Origin: an uncultured Clostridium sp.
Lineage (GTDB): Bacteria > Bacillota > Clostridia > TANB77 > CAG-508
NCBI GenBank assembly: GCA_947367845.1
Contig: CANBES010000010.1
Coordinates: 1-60,284, forward strand
Length of the DNA: 60,284 nt
Direction of reading: 5' to 3'
Position 1 is the stretch's first letter. Each line of letters opens with the position of its first letter. A model generated the notes under the pieces. That model did no database searches. It worked only from the letters and a program-made list of their open reading frames with translations, and was not told the DNA's origin. Both the position numbers and the translations under genes were made by a program. This document shows positions 17,730 through 26,201 of this stretch, piece by piece.

Positions 17730-19086
17730 TTATTTTTTTGTTAATTTACAGATGAAAAATCCATCGGTATCAGGGTTTTGATATACTTGCAAAAAACCAT
17801 CTAGTAAAAACTTTTCAAAATAATTTTTTTCATTTTTTGAAGCTTTTGGAAGTTCTATTTCCTTTATACTAAAATTGGGATTTTTATCTAAAAACTTTCT
17901 TATTATATTCTCATTTTCTTCTTTTAAAATACTACAGGTTGAATACACTAATTCTCCTTTTGACTTTAAATACTTACTACATACTTCTAAAATTTGCATT
18001 TGAATCTTTGCAATTCCTTCTATATCTTCCCTTTTCCTCTGCCATTTAATATCTGGTTTTCTCTTTAACACGCCTATCCCTAAGCACGGAACGTCTAATA
18101 AAATCTTATCAAATTTTTCACAATTTTCTTCATTATATATAGTAGCATCTTTTACTTTTGTTTTTATAATATCTATTCCTAGTCTCTTTGCTGTTTCTTC
18201 TACAAGTTTTGTTCTATGTGTATGTATGTCCCATGCTTCAATTTCAGCATCGTTTTCCACAATTTGTGCCAAATATGTGGTTTTTCCTCCTGGTGCACTA
18301 CAAGCATCTAATATTTTCTCCTGCTTTTGTGGATTTAGAATTACAGCTGTTAGACCTGCTGCTTCATCTTGTACACTAAATAACCCTTCTTTAAACTCTT
18401 TTAAATTTTCTATATTTTTCACTTTATTCAAAATCAAAAAATCTTCTAAAATTCCGTTCTTCTACTTCTATTCCTTTTTGTTCTAATCTTTCTTGTAATT
18501 GTTGTTTAGTTGTTTTTAAGGCGTTTACTCTTATAGAAAGTTTTGGTCTTATATTTGAACTTTTACAAATTTCTTCAACTTTTTCTATAGTTAGTCCATC
18601 TTTTAACAATTCCTGTATTATCCACTCTGGCATTGATGTAGTTTTAGAAATTCTTTCAATATTATCTTTTATTTTGCCTAATTCTTGGTAATCTTCTTTT
18701 GTAACCTTTCTTAAAATGGCATTTGTAAATCCACTACTACTTTTGTGTCCGTATCTCTTGCTTAAAGTTACCCCTTCATTTACTGCCGCTGACTTTGGAA
18801 TTTTGTCTAAAAATATTATTTGATAAATACTCATTCTTAATACGTTCAAAATCCATGGTGATATTTTTTTAAGTTTTATATTTGAATATTTTTTTATGAT
18901 TTCATCTAATGTTAACTTCCATGTAGTTACTCCGTAAACAATTTCAGAAATCAACCCAATATCTTTCTGCGTTAAATCTTTTCTATTTTGATTTAACATT
19001 TCATCTAATGCAATATTTGAATATGCTTTTTCTTTATCTATTTTATACAAAATTTTTAACGCCATCTCTCTTGCTTTATCTATCAT
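17730..19086 (-). CDS. rsmB: 16S rRNA m5C967 methyltransferase RsmB, with a +1 frameshift at CGG
   Basis: Methylates C967 of 16S rRNA using SAM. Residues 1-220 (NusB-like domain, MIDKAREMALKILYKIDKEKAYSN) and the SAM-binding half (FSVQDEAAGL, DACSAPGGKTT, LLDVPCLGIGVLKRKPDIKW, YSTCSILKEEN) lie in two frames that overlap between 18424 and 18437. The break sits at CGG, 18456-18454. Dropping its C gives EEGILEDFLILNKVKNIENLKEF and one 451-residue protein of normal RsmB length. Read without the shift, the N-terminal part stops after FDFE. Confidence 0.88.
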
Positions 19087-19247
19087 TATTATTTCCTACT
19101 TTCTTATTTTTATTATATTTGTGCTTGTGTTTATTTTGAATTTGCTTTTTTGATTATATAATTTTTTTGTATTATTTTCTACTATTTTTGCATATTTTTT
19201 CTAAGTTGTGGAAAAGATAATCTTAAAAGCTAATTTGGAGGTTTATT

Positions 19248-19466
19248 ATGGATATAAAAAAACATTTAATAATTACAGGAAACTCAACTGTTTCTTGGAA
19301 AGATGCTATCGTAAAAGCAATTGCAGAAGCTTCTAAGACTATTGATTATATATCAGAAGTTAAAATTTTAGAACAAAGAGCAACTGTCGACGGTGATAAA
19401 ATTAATGAATATTTTGTAGATTTAGATTTAAGTTTTGTTATCGACTTAAATAGAAAAACTAATTAA
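19248..19466 (+). CDS. Dodecin-family flavin-binding protein
   Basis: Small dodecameric flavin-storage protein. The 72 residues show the dodecin pattern: TGNSTVSWKDAIVKAIAEAS with the conserved Trp, then VKILEQRATVDGDKI and a final beta-strand YFVDLDLSFVIDL. ATG follows TTGGAGG. It lies 13 bases before spoVAC in the same orientation, so it probably shares the spoVA transcript, an unusual partner for a spore membrane channel. Confidence 0.82.
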   Translation: MDIKKHLIITGNSTVSWKDAIVKAIAEASKTIDYISEVKILEQRATVDGDKINEYFVDLDLSFVIDLNRKTN

Positions 19467-19479
19467 GGAGGAATATAAA

Positions 19480-19947
19480 ATGAATAACCCTTTAGAAACA
19501 AAACAAACTTATCAGGACTATGTAGACCAAAAATCGCCAAACTCACCAATTTTAAAAAACTGCTTTTGGGCATTCATAATTGGTGGAATAATATGCTCAA
19601 TTGGTCAGATCATACTTAATATATGTAAAGAACGCGGACTTGATACACAAACATCAGGCACAATAGTTTCCATCATTTTAATAGGTCTTGCAGCTTTTTT
19701 AACAGGCTTAAACCTATTCAACAAACTTGGAAAAATCGCTGGAGCTGGTTCACTAATTCCGATTACAGGATTTGCAAACTCAATTGTATCCCCTGCTATG
19801 GAATACAAATCCGAAGGCTATGTAATGGGTGTTGGTGGAAAAATGTTCACAGTTGCAGGTCCTGTTCTAGTATTTGGTATTTCGACATCAATCTTAGTAG
19901 GTATTATTTATTTAATCTTTAATACTCAATCTATCACATTGGTGTAA
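19480..19947 (+). CDS. spoVAC: Stage V sporulation protein AC
   Basis: Part of the SpoVA inner spore-membrane channel that moves Ca-dipicolinate. The 155-residue protein begins with the family pattern YQDYVDQKSPNSPILKNCFWAFIIGGIICSIGQ and has about four membrane segments, with GAGSLIPITGFANS in the middle. ATG at 19480 follows AAGGAGG. It is expressed in the forespore in known spore formers; a weak GCATA element upstream of the dodecin gene is not enough to call a sigma-G promoter. Confidence 0.95.
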   Translation: MNNPLETKQTYQDYVDQKSPNSPILKNCFWAFIIGGIICSIGQIILNICKERGLDTQTSGTIVSIILIGLAAFLTGLNLFNKLGKIAGAGSLIPITGFANSIVSPAMEYKSEGYVMGVGGKMFTVAGPVLVFGISTSILVGIIYLIFNTQSITLV

Positions 19948-20018
19948 TGGACATGTTGGGTCACATCTAAAATTTATGTGGACGTTAAAAGTCTAAATTT
20001 ATAATAGGAGATGATTTT

Positions 20019-21020
20019 TTGGAAAAGTTAGGTAAACAAACTATAAAATTTAATAATCCGCCAACAATTACTGCTACTGCTAGCATTGTTGGTCCAAAAG
20101 AATCTCAAGGTCCTTTGGCAAAGTATTTTGACCAGACTTTGGATGATGAGTTTTGGGGAGAAAAAACTTGGGAGAAAGCTGAAAGTAAAATAATTAAGGA
20201 AACTGTAAATACTGTTGTTACAAAATCAGGTATTAGCAGTAATGAAATCGATTGCTTATTTGCAGGGGATTTATTAAATCAATGTATTTCTTCTAGCTTT
20301 GGTTTAAGAGAAGTTGGAGTTCCATTTTTTGGAGTATTTGGAGCTTGTTCAACTTTTGTGGAGTCTATGAGTTTAGGTGCAATAGCTATTGAAGGTTTCG
20401 CAAATAATGTAGTATGTGCAACTTCTAGTCATTTTTGTAGTGCTGAAAAGCAATTTAGATTTCCATTAGAATTAGGAAATCAAAGGCCTCAGACAAGTCA
20501 ATGGACTGTTACTGGTAGTGGAGCTGTGGTTTTATCTAAAAACGGAAATGGGCCTTTTATTACTCACATTACTCCTGGAAAAATCGTTGATATGGGTATT
20601 AAGGATGCAAATAATATGGGTGCTGCTATGGCTCCCGCATTTGTCGACACACTGATTACTCACTTTTTGGATACTGGAAGAAATCCTAGTTATTATGATG
20701 CAATAATTAGTGGAGATTTAGGTCATGTAGGTAAAGAAATTGCAATTGACCTTGCGAAAACTCAAGGTTACAATATTAAATCAAATTATAATGATTGTGG
20801 TGTTTTGATTTTTGATAAAAATACTCAAGATACTCACGCAGGCGGTAGTGGTTGTGCTTGCTGTGGTACTGTATTTTCTGGATATCTGTTTAAACAGTTG
20901 CAAGAAAAGAAATATAAAAAGATTTTATTGATTGCTACTGGTGCTTTGACTAATTCAACAACTTCTCAACAAGGTGAAAGTATTCCAGGGATTGCGCATG
21001 CAATTAGTATTGAACTATGA
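20019..21020 (+). CDS. spoVAD: Stage V sporulation protein AD
   Basis: Thiolase-fold SpoVA subunit that binds dipicolinic acid. It shows IVGPKESQGPL, the EsKI-type helix, CLFAGDLLNQCISSSF, GVFGACSTFVESMSLG and GSGCACCGTVFSGYL. Its 333 residues are normal for SpoVAD. The start is TTG at 20019, with AGGAG nine bases upstream; no ATG fits. It lies between spoVAC and spoVAE. Confidence 0.95.
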   Translation: MEKLGKQTIKFNNPPTITATASIVGPKESQGPLAKYFDQTLDDEFWGEKTWEKAESKIIKETVNTVVTKSGISSNEIDCLFAGDLLNQCISSSFGLREVGVPFFGVFGACSTFVESMSLGAIAIEGFANNVVCATSSHFCSAEKQFRFPLELGNQRPQTSQWTVTGSGAVVLSKNGNGPFITHITPGKIVDMGIKDANNMGAAMAPAFVDTLITHFLDTGRNPSYYDAIISGDLGHVGKEIAIDLAKTQGYNIKSNYNDCGVLIFDKNTQDTHAGGSGCACCGTVFSGYLFKQLQEKKYKKILLIATGALTNSTTSQQGESIPGIAHAISIEL

Positions 21021-21033
21021 AAGGAGAAAAAAT

Positions 21034-21426
21034 ATGGATATAAATTGGGCTAATGTTTTTGATTGGATGATGTTGCTTAAATGTTTTGTGACTGGTGGAA
21101 TTATTTGTATAATTGGTCAAATTTTGATTGATAAAACTAAGCTTACACCTGCTAGAATATTGGTTATTTTTGTTACAACTGGTGCAATTTTAGGTGGGCT
21201 TGGTATATATAAGTATTTGGTTGATTTTGCTGGCGCTGGAGCTACTGTTCCTCTTACTGGTTTTGGATATAATTTAGCTAAAGGTGCGATTGAAGGCGTT
21301 AAAGAAAGCGGTCTTGTTGGTGCTTTTGTTGGTGGCGTTAAGGCTTCTGCTGGTGGTATTGCCGCTGCTGTGTTCTTTGGTTACCTTGCTGCTCTTATTT
21401 CTAAACCTAAAATGAAAAAACAATAA
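21034..21426 (+). CDS. spoVAE: Stage V sporulation protein AE
   Basis: Third SpoVA channel component (SpoVAEb type). The start ATG at 21034 follows AAAGGAG; a longer in-frame reading overlaps spoVAD and has no RBS. Four membrane segments are evident, with GGIICIIGQILID, DFAGAGATVPLTGFG and a C-terminal Gly/Ala-rich helix. The 130-residue length fits. A terminator follows directly. Confidence 0.95.
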   Translation: MDINWANVFDWMMLLKCFVTGGIICIIGQILIDKTKLTPARILVIFVTTGAILGGLGIYKYLVDFAGAGATVPLTGFGYNLAKGAIEGVKESGLVGAFVGGVKASAGGIAAAVFFGYLAALISKPKMKKQ

Positions 21427-21432
21427 AAAAAT

Positions 21433-21467
21433 CGCTATTGGGCTTTTCCTAATAGCGGTCTTTTTAT
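21433..21467 (+). terminator. Intrinsic terminator of the spoVA unit
   Basis: CGCTATTgGG and CCtAATAGCG form a stem followed by TCTTTTTATT. It starts seven bases after the spoVAE stop. Confidence 0.8.
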
Positions 21468-21531
21468 TATTTACTTTGTTTTATCGCTTACTTGCTTATT
21501 ATAGTTTTGAGCTTTGCTCACGATTACTTGT

Positions 21532-21882
21532 TTATGCTTTTTTTGCGATTTCTGCAATTTCTGTAAATGCTTTTGGATCTGTTACAGCTATTTCTGCTAA
21601 CATTTTTCTGTTTACTGCTACATTAGCTTTTTTTAGTCCTGCTATCATTTTGCTGTATGTAGTTCCATTCATTCTTGCTGCAGCATTTATTCTTGCTATC
21701 CATAATTTTCTGAAATTACTTTTTTTATCTTTTCTTCCTACATATGCATATGATAAAGATTTCATAACTGCTTGGTTAGCATTTCTAAATCTATAACTTT
21801 TTGCTCCGTAGTAACCTTTAGCTTGTTTTAATACTTTTTTATGTCTTGCTCTTGTTGTTCTTCCTGATTTTACTCTTGCCAT
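21532..21882 (-). CDS. rplT: 50S ribosomal protein L20
   Basis: Primary 23S rRNA-binding assembly protein and, in Firmicutes, the autoregulator of infC-rpmI-rpl[30 protein letters not shown] is the family N-terminus, and the 116-residue length is normal. It lies last in the operon; the infC leader holds the expected target structure. Confidence 0.98.
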   Translation of the reverse strand: MARVKSGRTTRARHKKVLKQAKGYYGAKSYRFRNANQAVMKSLSYAYVGRKDKKSNFRKLWIARINAAARMNGTTYSKMIAGLKKANVAVNRKMLAEIAVTDPKAFTEIAEIAKKA

Positions 21883-21907
21883 TTATTTCACCTTCCTATT
21901 TCTAATT

Positions 21908-22111
21908 TTAGTTACCGTATGGTAATAATTTTTTGATTGTATTTTCGCATGTTTTATCTGCGTATCCATTTTGGATTCTTCCTGATTTCTTTTGTCTTTT
22001 TGTTTTATTTGCTAATAAGTGTCTTCTGTTTGATTTTGTTCTTTTTACTTTTCCTGTTGCTGTTAAAGAATATCTTTTCTTTGCAGCTTTGTTTGTTTTT
22101 AGTTTTGGCAT
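21908..22111 (-). CDS. rpmI: 50S ribosomal protein L35
   Basis: Small basic ribosomal protein. The start is ATG at 22111 (MPKLKTNKAAKKRYSLTATG), behind AAAGGAG; an upstream in-frame extension runs into a repeat element and is rejected. It has 67 residues. A class D hairpin repeat sits between infC and this gene, inside the operon. Confidence 0.97.
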   Translation of the reverse strand: MPKLKTNKAAKKRYSLTATGKVKRTKSNRRHLLANKTKRQKKSGRIQNGYADKTCENTIKKLLPYGN

Positions 22112-22136
22112 AACTATGAACTCCTTTCGTTTTTTA

Positions 22137-22186
22137 TCCCATTTGGGACGTTTCTTTTTGGACATTTTGTCCATTTGGGGACACAT
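22137..22186 (-). repeat. Class D GGGACG hairpin repeat inside the infC-rpmI-rplT operon
   Basis: Nested palindromes TGGACAAAATGTCCA and TCCCA/TGGGA surround a GAAACGTCCCA core. A near copy lies at 37138-37188 after the ferredoxin gene. Being inside an operon, it probably is not a full terminator. Confidence 0.75.
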
Positions 22187-22230
22187 CTTGATTTGCCCCT
22201 TTTTTACTTTTTATATTTTTGCTTGCAGAA

Positions 22231-22746
22231 CTATTTGTCTGCTTTTTTAGCTAAAATTGTAAACATATTTCTACCTTCTAATTTAGGTTTCTTTTCAACA
22301 GTTGATACATCTTCTAACTCTTCTATAAATTTGTTTAGAACTAACTCTCCTGCTTTTGAGTTGTTTACTTCTCTTCCCCTAAATCTAACAGTGATTTTAA
22401 CTTTGTTTCCGTCATTTAAAAACTTTCTTGCATTTTTAGATTTGAAACCAAAGTCGTGCTCTTCGATGTTTGGAGTAACTCTTAGTTCTTTTACTTCTAA
22501 AACTTTTTGCTTTTTCTTAGCTTCTTTCTCTTTTTTAGCTTGCTCAAATTTGTATTTTCCATAGTTCATTATTTTACAAACTACTGGATTTGCATTTGGC
22601 GCAACTAATACTAGGTCTAAGTTTTTTTCTTCAGCTTTTTCTAAAGCTTCGTTTATTGAAATAACTCCTAACTTTTCTCCGTTTTCTCCTATTAGTTGTA
22701 CTTCCTTTGCTCTGATTTGTCTGTTGATTGGTAATTCTTGTTTTAT
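22231..22746 (-). CDS. infC: Translation initiation factor IF-3, with an ATA start codon
   Basis: IF-3 guards start-codon selection on the 30S subunit. The predicted first residues are ATA AAA CAA GAA TTA, with GGAGG eight bases upstream, giving the family start KQELPINRQIRAKEVQLIGENGE and 171 residues. No ATG, GTG or TTG fits this site; an upstream reading to 22815 crosses the attenuator. Non-canonical infC starts are known to let IF-3 repress itself, and ATA would serve that role. Conserved features include NDGNKVKITVRFRGRE. Confidence 0.93.
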   Translation of the reverse strand: MKQELPINRQIRAKEVQLIGENGEKLGVISINEALEKAEEKNLDLVLVAPNANPVVCKIMNYGKYKFEQAKKEKEAKKKQKVLEVKELRVTPNIEEHDFGFKSKNARKFLNDGNKVKITVRFRGREVNNSKAGELVLNKFIEELEDVSTVEKKPKLEGRNMFTILAKKADK

Positions 22747-22770
22747 AAAAAACACCTCCAATAATAAAAA

Positions 22771-22892
22771 AATTTGACTTTTGTTACAAGCCAAATTCAA
22801 AAATAATACTGACAAAGATTTGTCAAAATTATTTAATTTCTAACCTTTTTCCTTGTTTGGATAAGGTGAGAAGTTTGACTTCTTCTTGTAAC
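22771..22892 (-). promoter_or_regulatory. infC leader attenuator (L20-type leader)
   Basis: A terminator hairpin (AATTTGGCTT / AAGTCAAATT plus T-run, 22797-22766) sits just before the infC RBS. Its 5' arm contains CTTGTAAC (22790-22783), exactly complementary to GTTACAAG at 22892-22885 in the upstream leader, so an antiterminator can form. The GAAGTCAAACTTCTCACC stem near 22880-22862 resembles the conserved L20 leader. This is the expected control of infC-rpmI-rplT by L20. Confidence 0.8.
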
Positions 22893-22899
22893 GAGTATT

Positions 22900-22929
22900 A
22901 TTATACACCATCTGACAAAGGTTTGTCAA
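22900..22929 (-). promoter_or_regulatory. Sigma-A-type promoter of infC-rpmI-rplT
   Basis: TTGACA, an 18-base spacer and TATAAT on the minus strand. It is placed about 155 bases upstream of the infC start, leaving room for the attenuator. Confidence 0.85.
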
Positions 22930-22943
22930 GCATTTTTTAAAAA

Positions 22944-22995
22944 TTGCCACGATGGACGGTCCTTTTTGGCAATTTTTTGCCAATGGGGACACTCC
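22944..22995. repeat. Class B hairpin repeat abutting the exchanger stop codon
   Basis: On the minus strand, the exchanger stop TAA runs straight into GGAGTGTCCCC and then TTGGCAAAAAATTGCCAA. The same sequence (TTAAGGAGTGTCCCCC, then TTGGCAAAAAATTGCC) begins the block at 25371. A GGACGGTCC core follows. Confidence 0.75.
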
Positions 22996-23850
22996 TTATT
23001 TGGTTATCTGAAATATCAAAATCCCAATTGTTTGAATAACAAACAAATTCAAAATATTAGAAGTAAACAAGTTGTTAGTAGCTTCAACTACTCCTAAAAG
23101 TTCGCTATTCTTTTGTCTTTTATAATGTTTCTGTGACTCAAAAAAAGTAATCAGCTCTGGAATACTTGTAATAAATCCAAGTAAAATTCCTATAGCACCT
23201 TGTGAAATACCAAAACTATTGCAAAGTAATTCTAAATTGTTTCCTAGAAGTTCACTTACAATGAAGAGCAAAATCCCTGTAACAAACAAATATATTATAT
23301 ATTTTGTTATTTTCTTTTTATTTCCCCTTTCCCACTTAGCTTCCTTTTCTATTTTTGTTTCCAATTTTTCATCTTCATTTTTTAAATAAAGTTTATGCAC
23401 ATTATTATTTAAAAATCTAAATAATGCATAAAGTATGATAAATAGCGGAACAATGGCAATATTCATTTCTATTTTAAATATTAATAAGATAATTGGAAAA
23501 ATTATAGTTAGTAAAACTAAAATCAAGTCAACTTTTATTGCTTTATTTCTAAGTGTTTTTTGGTTTTTATTCAAAAATATCGCAAATATATATTGAACTA
23601 AATTTATTATGTTTGAGCTAAGTACGTTTATACTGCTAGCAGACATAAGTCCACTGAAGCTTGCGGTTGTAATTGTTAGCAATTCTGGTGCAGATGTTGC
23701 GTATCCTGCAATGTCTCCTACTGTCTTTGGCTTTAGATTTAGTGCTTCTGCTAGCTTTCTTAAAGTTGTAACTAGAATATATTTTGCTATTACAACTATT
23801 AGTGCTGAATACACAATAAATTTTAAAAATTCAATAATTAAATCACCCAA
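22996..23850 (-). CDS. Sodium/calcium exchanger family membrane protein
   Basis: CaCA-superfamily antiporter fold. Two inverted alpha-repeats carry the ion-binding motifs: GYATSAPELLT near residue 50 and GFITSIPELITFFESQKH near 230. About nine membrane segments are split by a charged loop (NEDEKLETKIEKEAKWERG). The start is probably TTG at 23850, behind GGGAG. At 284 residues it is slightly shorter than YrbG. The transported ion is not decided by the sequence. Confidence 0.82.
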   Translation of the reverse strand: MGDLIIEFLKFIVYSALIVVIAKYILVTTLRKLAEALNLKPKTVGDIAGYATSAPELLTITTASFSGLMSASSINVLSSNIINLVQYIFAIFLNKNQKTLRNKAIKVDLILVLLTIIFPIILLIFKIEMNIAIVPLFIILYALFRFLNNNVHKLYLKNEDEKLETKIEKEAKWERGNKKKITKYIIYLFVTGILLFIVSELLGNNLELLCNSFGISQGAIGILLGFITSIPELITFFESQKHYKRQKNSELLGVVEATNNLFTSNILNLFVIQTIGILIFQITK

Positions 23851-23897
23851 ATCAATATTCTCCCTTATTTTCTCAACTCTATATCAATACTATAAAC

Positions 23898-23928
23898 GAT
23901 GTTTTTTTGCTCTGTCCCCAAAAACATC
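23898..23928 (-). repeat. Class A hairpin repeat in the exchanger-serS divergent gap
   Basis: GATGTTTTT and AAAAACATC arms around a core with one change (GGGGACAGAGC on the minus strand). It is the only class A copy found between divergent gene starts rather than after a gene. Confidence 0.8.
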
Positions 23929-23953
23929 ATTTTTTATTATTTTGCCCAATTTA

Positions 23954-23982
23954 TTGCCAATTATTAGAAAATATAGTATAAT
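23954..23982 (+). promoter_or_regulatory. Sigma-A-type promoter of serS
   Basis: TTGCCA, 17 bases, TATAAT, 66 bases upstream of the serS start. No T-box leader is present. Confidence 0.7.
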
Positions 23983-24002
23983 TGGCATAATTAATTATAA
24001 AA

Positions 24003-24032
24003 TGTCCAAAAGAGAAATGTCCCCATTGGACA
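24003..24032 (+). repeat. Class C-like hairpin repeat in the serS leader
   Basis: TGTCCA and TGGACA arms around AAATGTCCCCA. It lies between the serS promoter and its RBS, so the RNA hairpin would sit in the leader. Confidence 0.65.
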
Positions 24033-24048
24033 TCACAAGGAGGTAAAT

Positions 24049-25335
24049 ATGATAGATATCAAATTTTTAAGAGAACACACAGATGTTGTAAAAGAGAATA
24101 TTAAAAGAAAGTTTCAAGACCATAAGCTTGTTTTAGTTGACGAGGTTCTTGATTTAGATGTAAAAAACAGAGAAGCTAAACTTAATGGTGATAATTTAAG
24201 GGCTGAGAGAAAGTCTTTGAGTAATCAAATTGGTGGTCTTATGAAGGCTGGCAACAAAGATGAAGCTGAAAAAGTTAAGTTACAAGTTAATGAAATAAAC
24301 GCTAAGTTAGATGAAAACGAAAAATTGGAAGCTGAGTATTCAGAAGCTATAAAGGCTAGAATGATGAAAATTCCAAATATTATGCACGAGTCTGTTCCTA
24401 TTGGTAAAGATGATAATGAAAATGTTGAGATTCAAAAATATGGAGACCCTGTTGTTCCTGATTATGAAATTCCTTATCATGGTGAGATTATGGAAGCTTT
24501 AGGTGGGCTTGATTTGGATAGTGCAAGAAGGGTTGCTGGAAATGGTTTTTATTATATGCTAGGTGATGTTGCAAGGTTGCATTCTGCTGTTCTTTCATAT
24601 GCAAGAGATTTTATGATTAACAAAGGATTCACTTATTGCATACCACCTTATATGATTAGAAGTGACGTTGTTACAGGGGTTATGAGTTTTGAAGAAATGG
24701 ATGCTATGATGTACAAGATTGAAGGCGAAGATTTATATTTGATTGGGACAAGTGAGCATTCCATGATTGGTAAATTTAAAGGTCAAATTTTAAATAAAGC
24801 CGAAATGCCTTACACAATTACATCATATTCACCTTGCTTTAGAAAAGAAAAAGGTGCACATGGAATTGAAGAACGTGGTGTTTATAGAATACATCAATTT
24901 GAAAAGCAAGAGATGATTGTGGTTTGTGAACCTGAAGATAGTTGGAATTGGTATGATAAAATGTGGTCATATACAGTTGAATTTTTCAGAAGCATGAACA
25001 TTCCAGTGAGAACACTAGAATGTTGCAGTGGCGATTTAGCAGACTTAAAAGCAAAATCATGTGACGTAGAAGCTTGGAGCCCACGTCAAAAGAAATATTT
25101 CGAAGTTGGTAGTTGTTCTAATCTAACAGATGCACAAGCTCGTAGACTTGGAATTAGAATTAAAGGCGAAAACGGAAACTATTTTGCACATACTTTAAAT
25201 AACACAGTAGTTGCCCCACCACGTATGCTTATTTCAATTATGGAAAACAATTACCAACCTGACGGAAGTGTTGTTATTCCAGAAGTTTTAAGACCTTATA
25301 TGGGTGGACTTGAAAAAATCGTGCCTAAAAAATAA
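24049..25335 (+). CDS. serS: Seryl-tRNA synthetase
   Basis: Class II aminoacyl-tRNA synthetase. The N-terminal coiled-coil tRNA arm (about 30-100) is followed by the catalytic core with motif 2 FRKEKGAHGIEERGVYRIHQFEKQEM and motif 3 NGNYFAHTLNNTVVAPPRMLISIMEN. The length of 428 residues is normal. ATG follows AAGGAGG. The stop TAA is immediately followed by a class A repeat and then two class B repeats before ysxC. Confidence 0.98.
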   Translation: MIDIKFLREHTDVVKENIKRKFQDHKLVLVDEVLDLDVKNREAKLNGDNLRAERKSLSNQIGGLMKAGNKDEAEKVKLQVNEINAKLDENEKLEAEYSEAIKARMMKIPNIMHESVPIGKDDNENVEIQKYGDPVVPDYEIPYHGEIMEALGGLDLDSARRVAGNGFYYMLGDVARLHSAVLSYARDFMINKGFTYCIPPYMIRSDVVTGVMSFEEMDAMMYKIEGEDLYLIGTSEHSMIGKFKGQILNKAEMPYTITSYSPCFRKEKGAHGIEERGVYRIHQFEKQEMIVVCEPEDSWNWYDKMWSYTVEFFRSMNIPVRTLECCSGDLADLKAKSCDVEAWSPRQKKYFEVGSCSNLTDAQARRLGIRIKGENGNYFAHTLNNTVVAPPRMLISIMENNYQPDGSVVIPEVLRPYMGGLEKIVPKK

Positions 25336-25467
25336 TGTATTTGGGGACGGAGCAAAAAAACATCGATTTTTTAAGGAGTGTCCCCCTTGGCAAAAAATTG
25401 CCAAGAAGGTCCGTCCCCAATGACAGAAACCTGCCAAAAAGGTCCGTCCCCAATGGCACAATGGCAA
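25335..25467 (+). repeat. Compound repeat block: one class A and two class B units between serS and ysxC
   Basis: The class A unit (25335-25364) begins at the serS stop (TAATG). The class B part (25371-25467) holds TTGGCAAAAAATTGCCAA and two copies of AAGGTCCGTCCCCAATG. All share the GTCCCC/GGGGAC core. The block fills most of the gap before ysxC. Confidence 0.85.
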
Positions 25468-25484
25468 GAAAAGGAGAATAAGAA

Positions 25485-26069
25485 ATGTTAGTTAAAAATC
25501 CTAAGTTTGAAATTTCAGCAGTTAGCCCTAAGCAATATCCTAAGCAAGGATTACCAGAAATTGTTTTAGTTGGTAAGTCTAATGTTGGAAAGTCAAGTTT
25601 TGTAAATACTATGATAAATAGAAAGAAGTTAGCTAGAACTAGTAGCGAACCTGGAAAGACTAGGCAGATTAATTTTTATAATATTGATGAAACTTTTTAT
25701 TTCGTTGATTTACCTGGTTATGGTTATAGCAAAATGTCTAAGAGGGAACAGGAGCAAGTTGGTAAGTTTATCGAAGAGTACTTGTTTAATAGAAAGGAAA
25801 TTGCGCTTATTATTTTCTTAGTTGATATTAGACATAAACCAACTGATAATGATAAACTTATGTACAATTATATTATTTCTTCTGGATTGCCTTTTATTAT
25901 TCTTGCTAATAAGGCTGATAAGATTGCTATTACTAAAGTTGACGGCGCTGTTTCAGATTTGCAAAAGGCTATTAATCCTATTGGAGATATTACAACTCTT
26001 CCTTTTTCTTCTGAAAGAAAGATTTATAAGGATGATGTTTGGAATATTATTGATGAATGTATTAAATAG
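25485..26069 (+). CDS. ysxC: Ribosome biogenesis GTPase YsxC/EngB
   Basis: Essential GTPase for 50S assembly. G1 GKSNVGKSSF, G3 DLPGYGYSK and G4 NKADK are visible in order, and KTRQINFYN is typical of EngB. The length of 194 residues is normal. ATG at 25485 follows AAGGAGAATAAGAA. Same orientation as serS, but separated by the repeat block. Confidence 0.96.
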   Translation: MLVKNPKFEISAVSPKQYPKQGLPEIVLVGKSNVGKSSFVNTMINRKKLARTSSEPGKTRQINFYNIDETFYFVDLPGYGYSKMSKREQEQVGKFIEEYLFNRKEIALIIFLVDIRHKPTDNDKLMYNYIISSGLPFIILANKADKIAITKVDGAVSDLQKAINPIGDITTLPFSSERKIYKDDVWNIIDECIK

Positions 26070-26106
26070 CTATAGGTCAAACCGTTGTTATCATTAATAG
26101 ATATAT

Positions 26107-26150
26107 CCAAAAAGAGAGCATTACTTTTTACAGTAATTGCTCTCTTATTT
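26107..26150. terminator. Bidirectional terminator between ysxC and the small membrane gene
   Basis: AGAGAGCAnTACT and AGTAATTGCTCTCT form an imperfect long stem with A- and T-rich flanks. Confidence 0.75.
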
Positions 26151-26201
26151 TTTTCTAAAATTTACTTTTCGATTATATTAACTATTTTATATTGATACTT
26201 A

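Noticed and set aside
20974..21033. N-terminal extension of spoVAE into spoVAD
   Set aside because: The extension has no RBS; ATG at 21034 with AAAGGAG gives the normal family start.
22112..22186. N-terminal extension of L35
   Set aside because: It is the translated class D repeat; MPKLKTNKAAKK behind AAAGGAG is the known start.
22747..22815. Upstream extension of infC from ATG 22815
   Set aside because: It would translate the attenuator hairpin and the RBS; the ATA start fits IF-3 length and RBS spacing.
23851..24048. T-box leader before serS
   Set aside because: No specifier loop or T-box sequence is seen; the gap holds a promoter and two repeat units.
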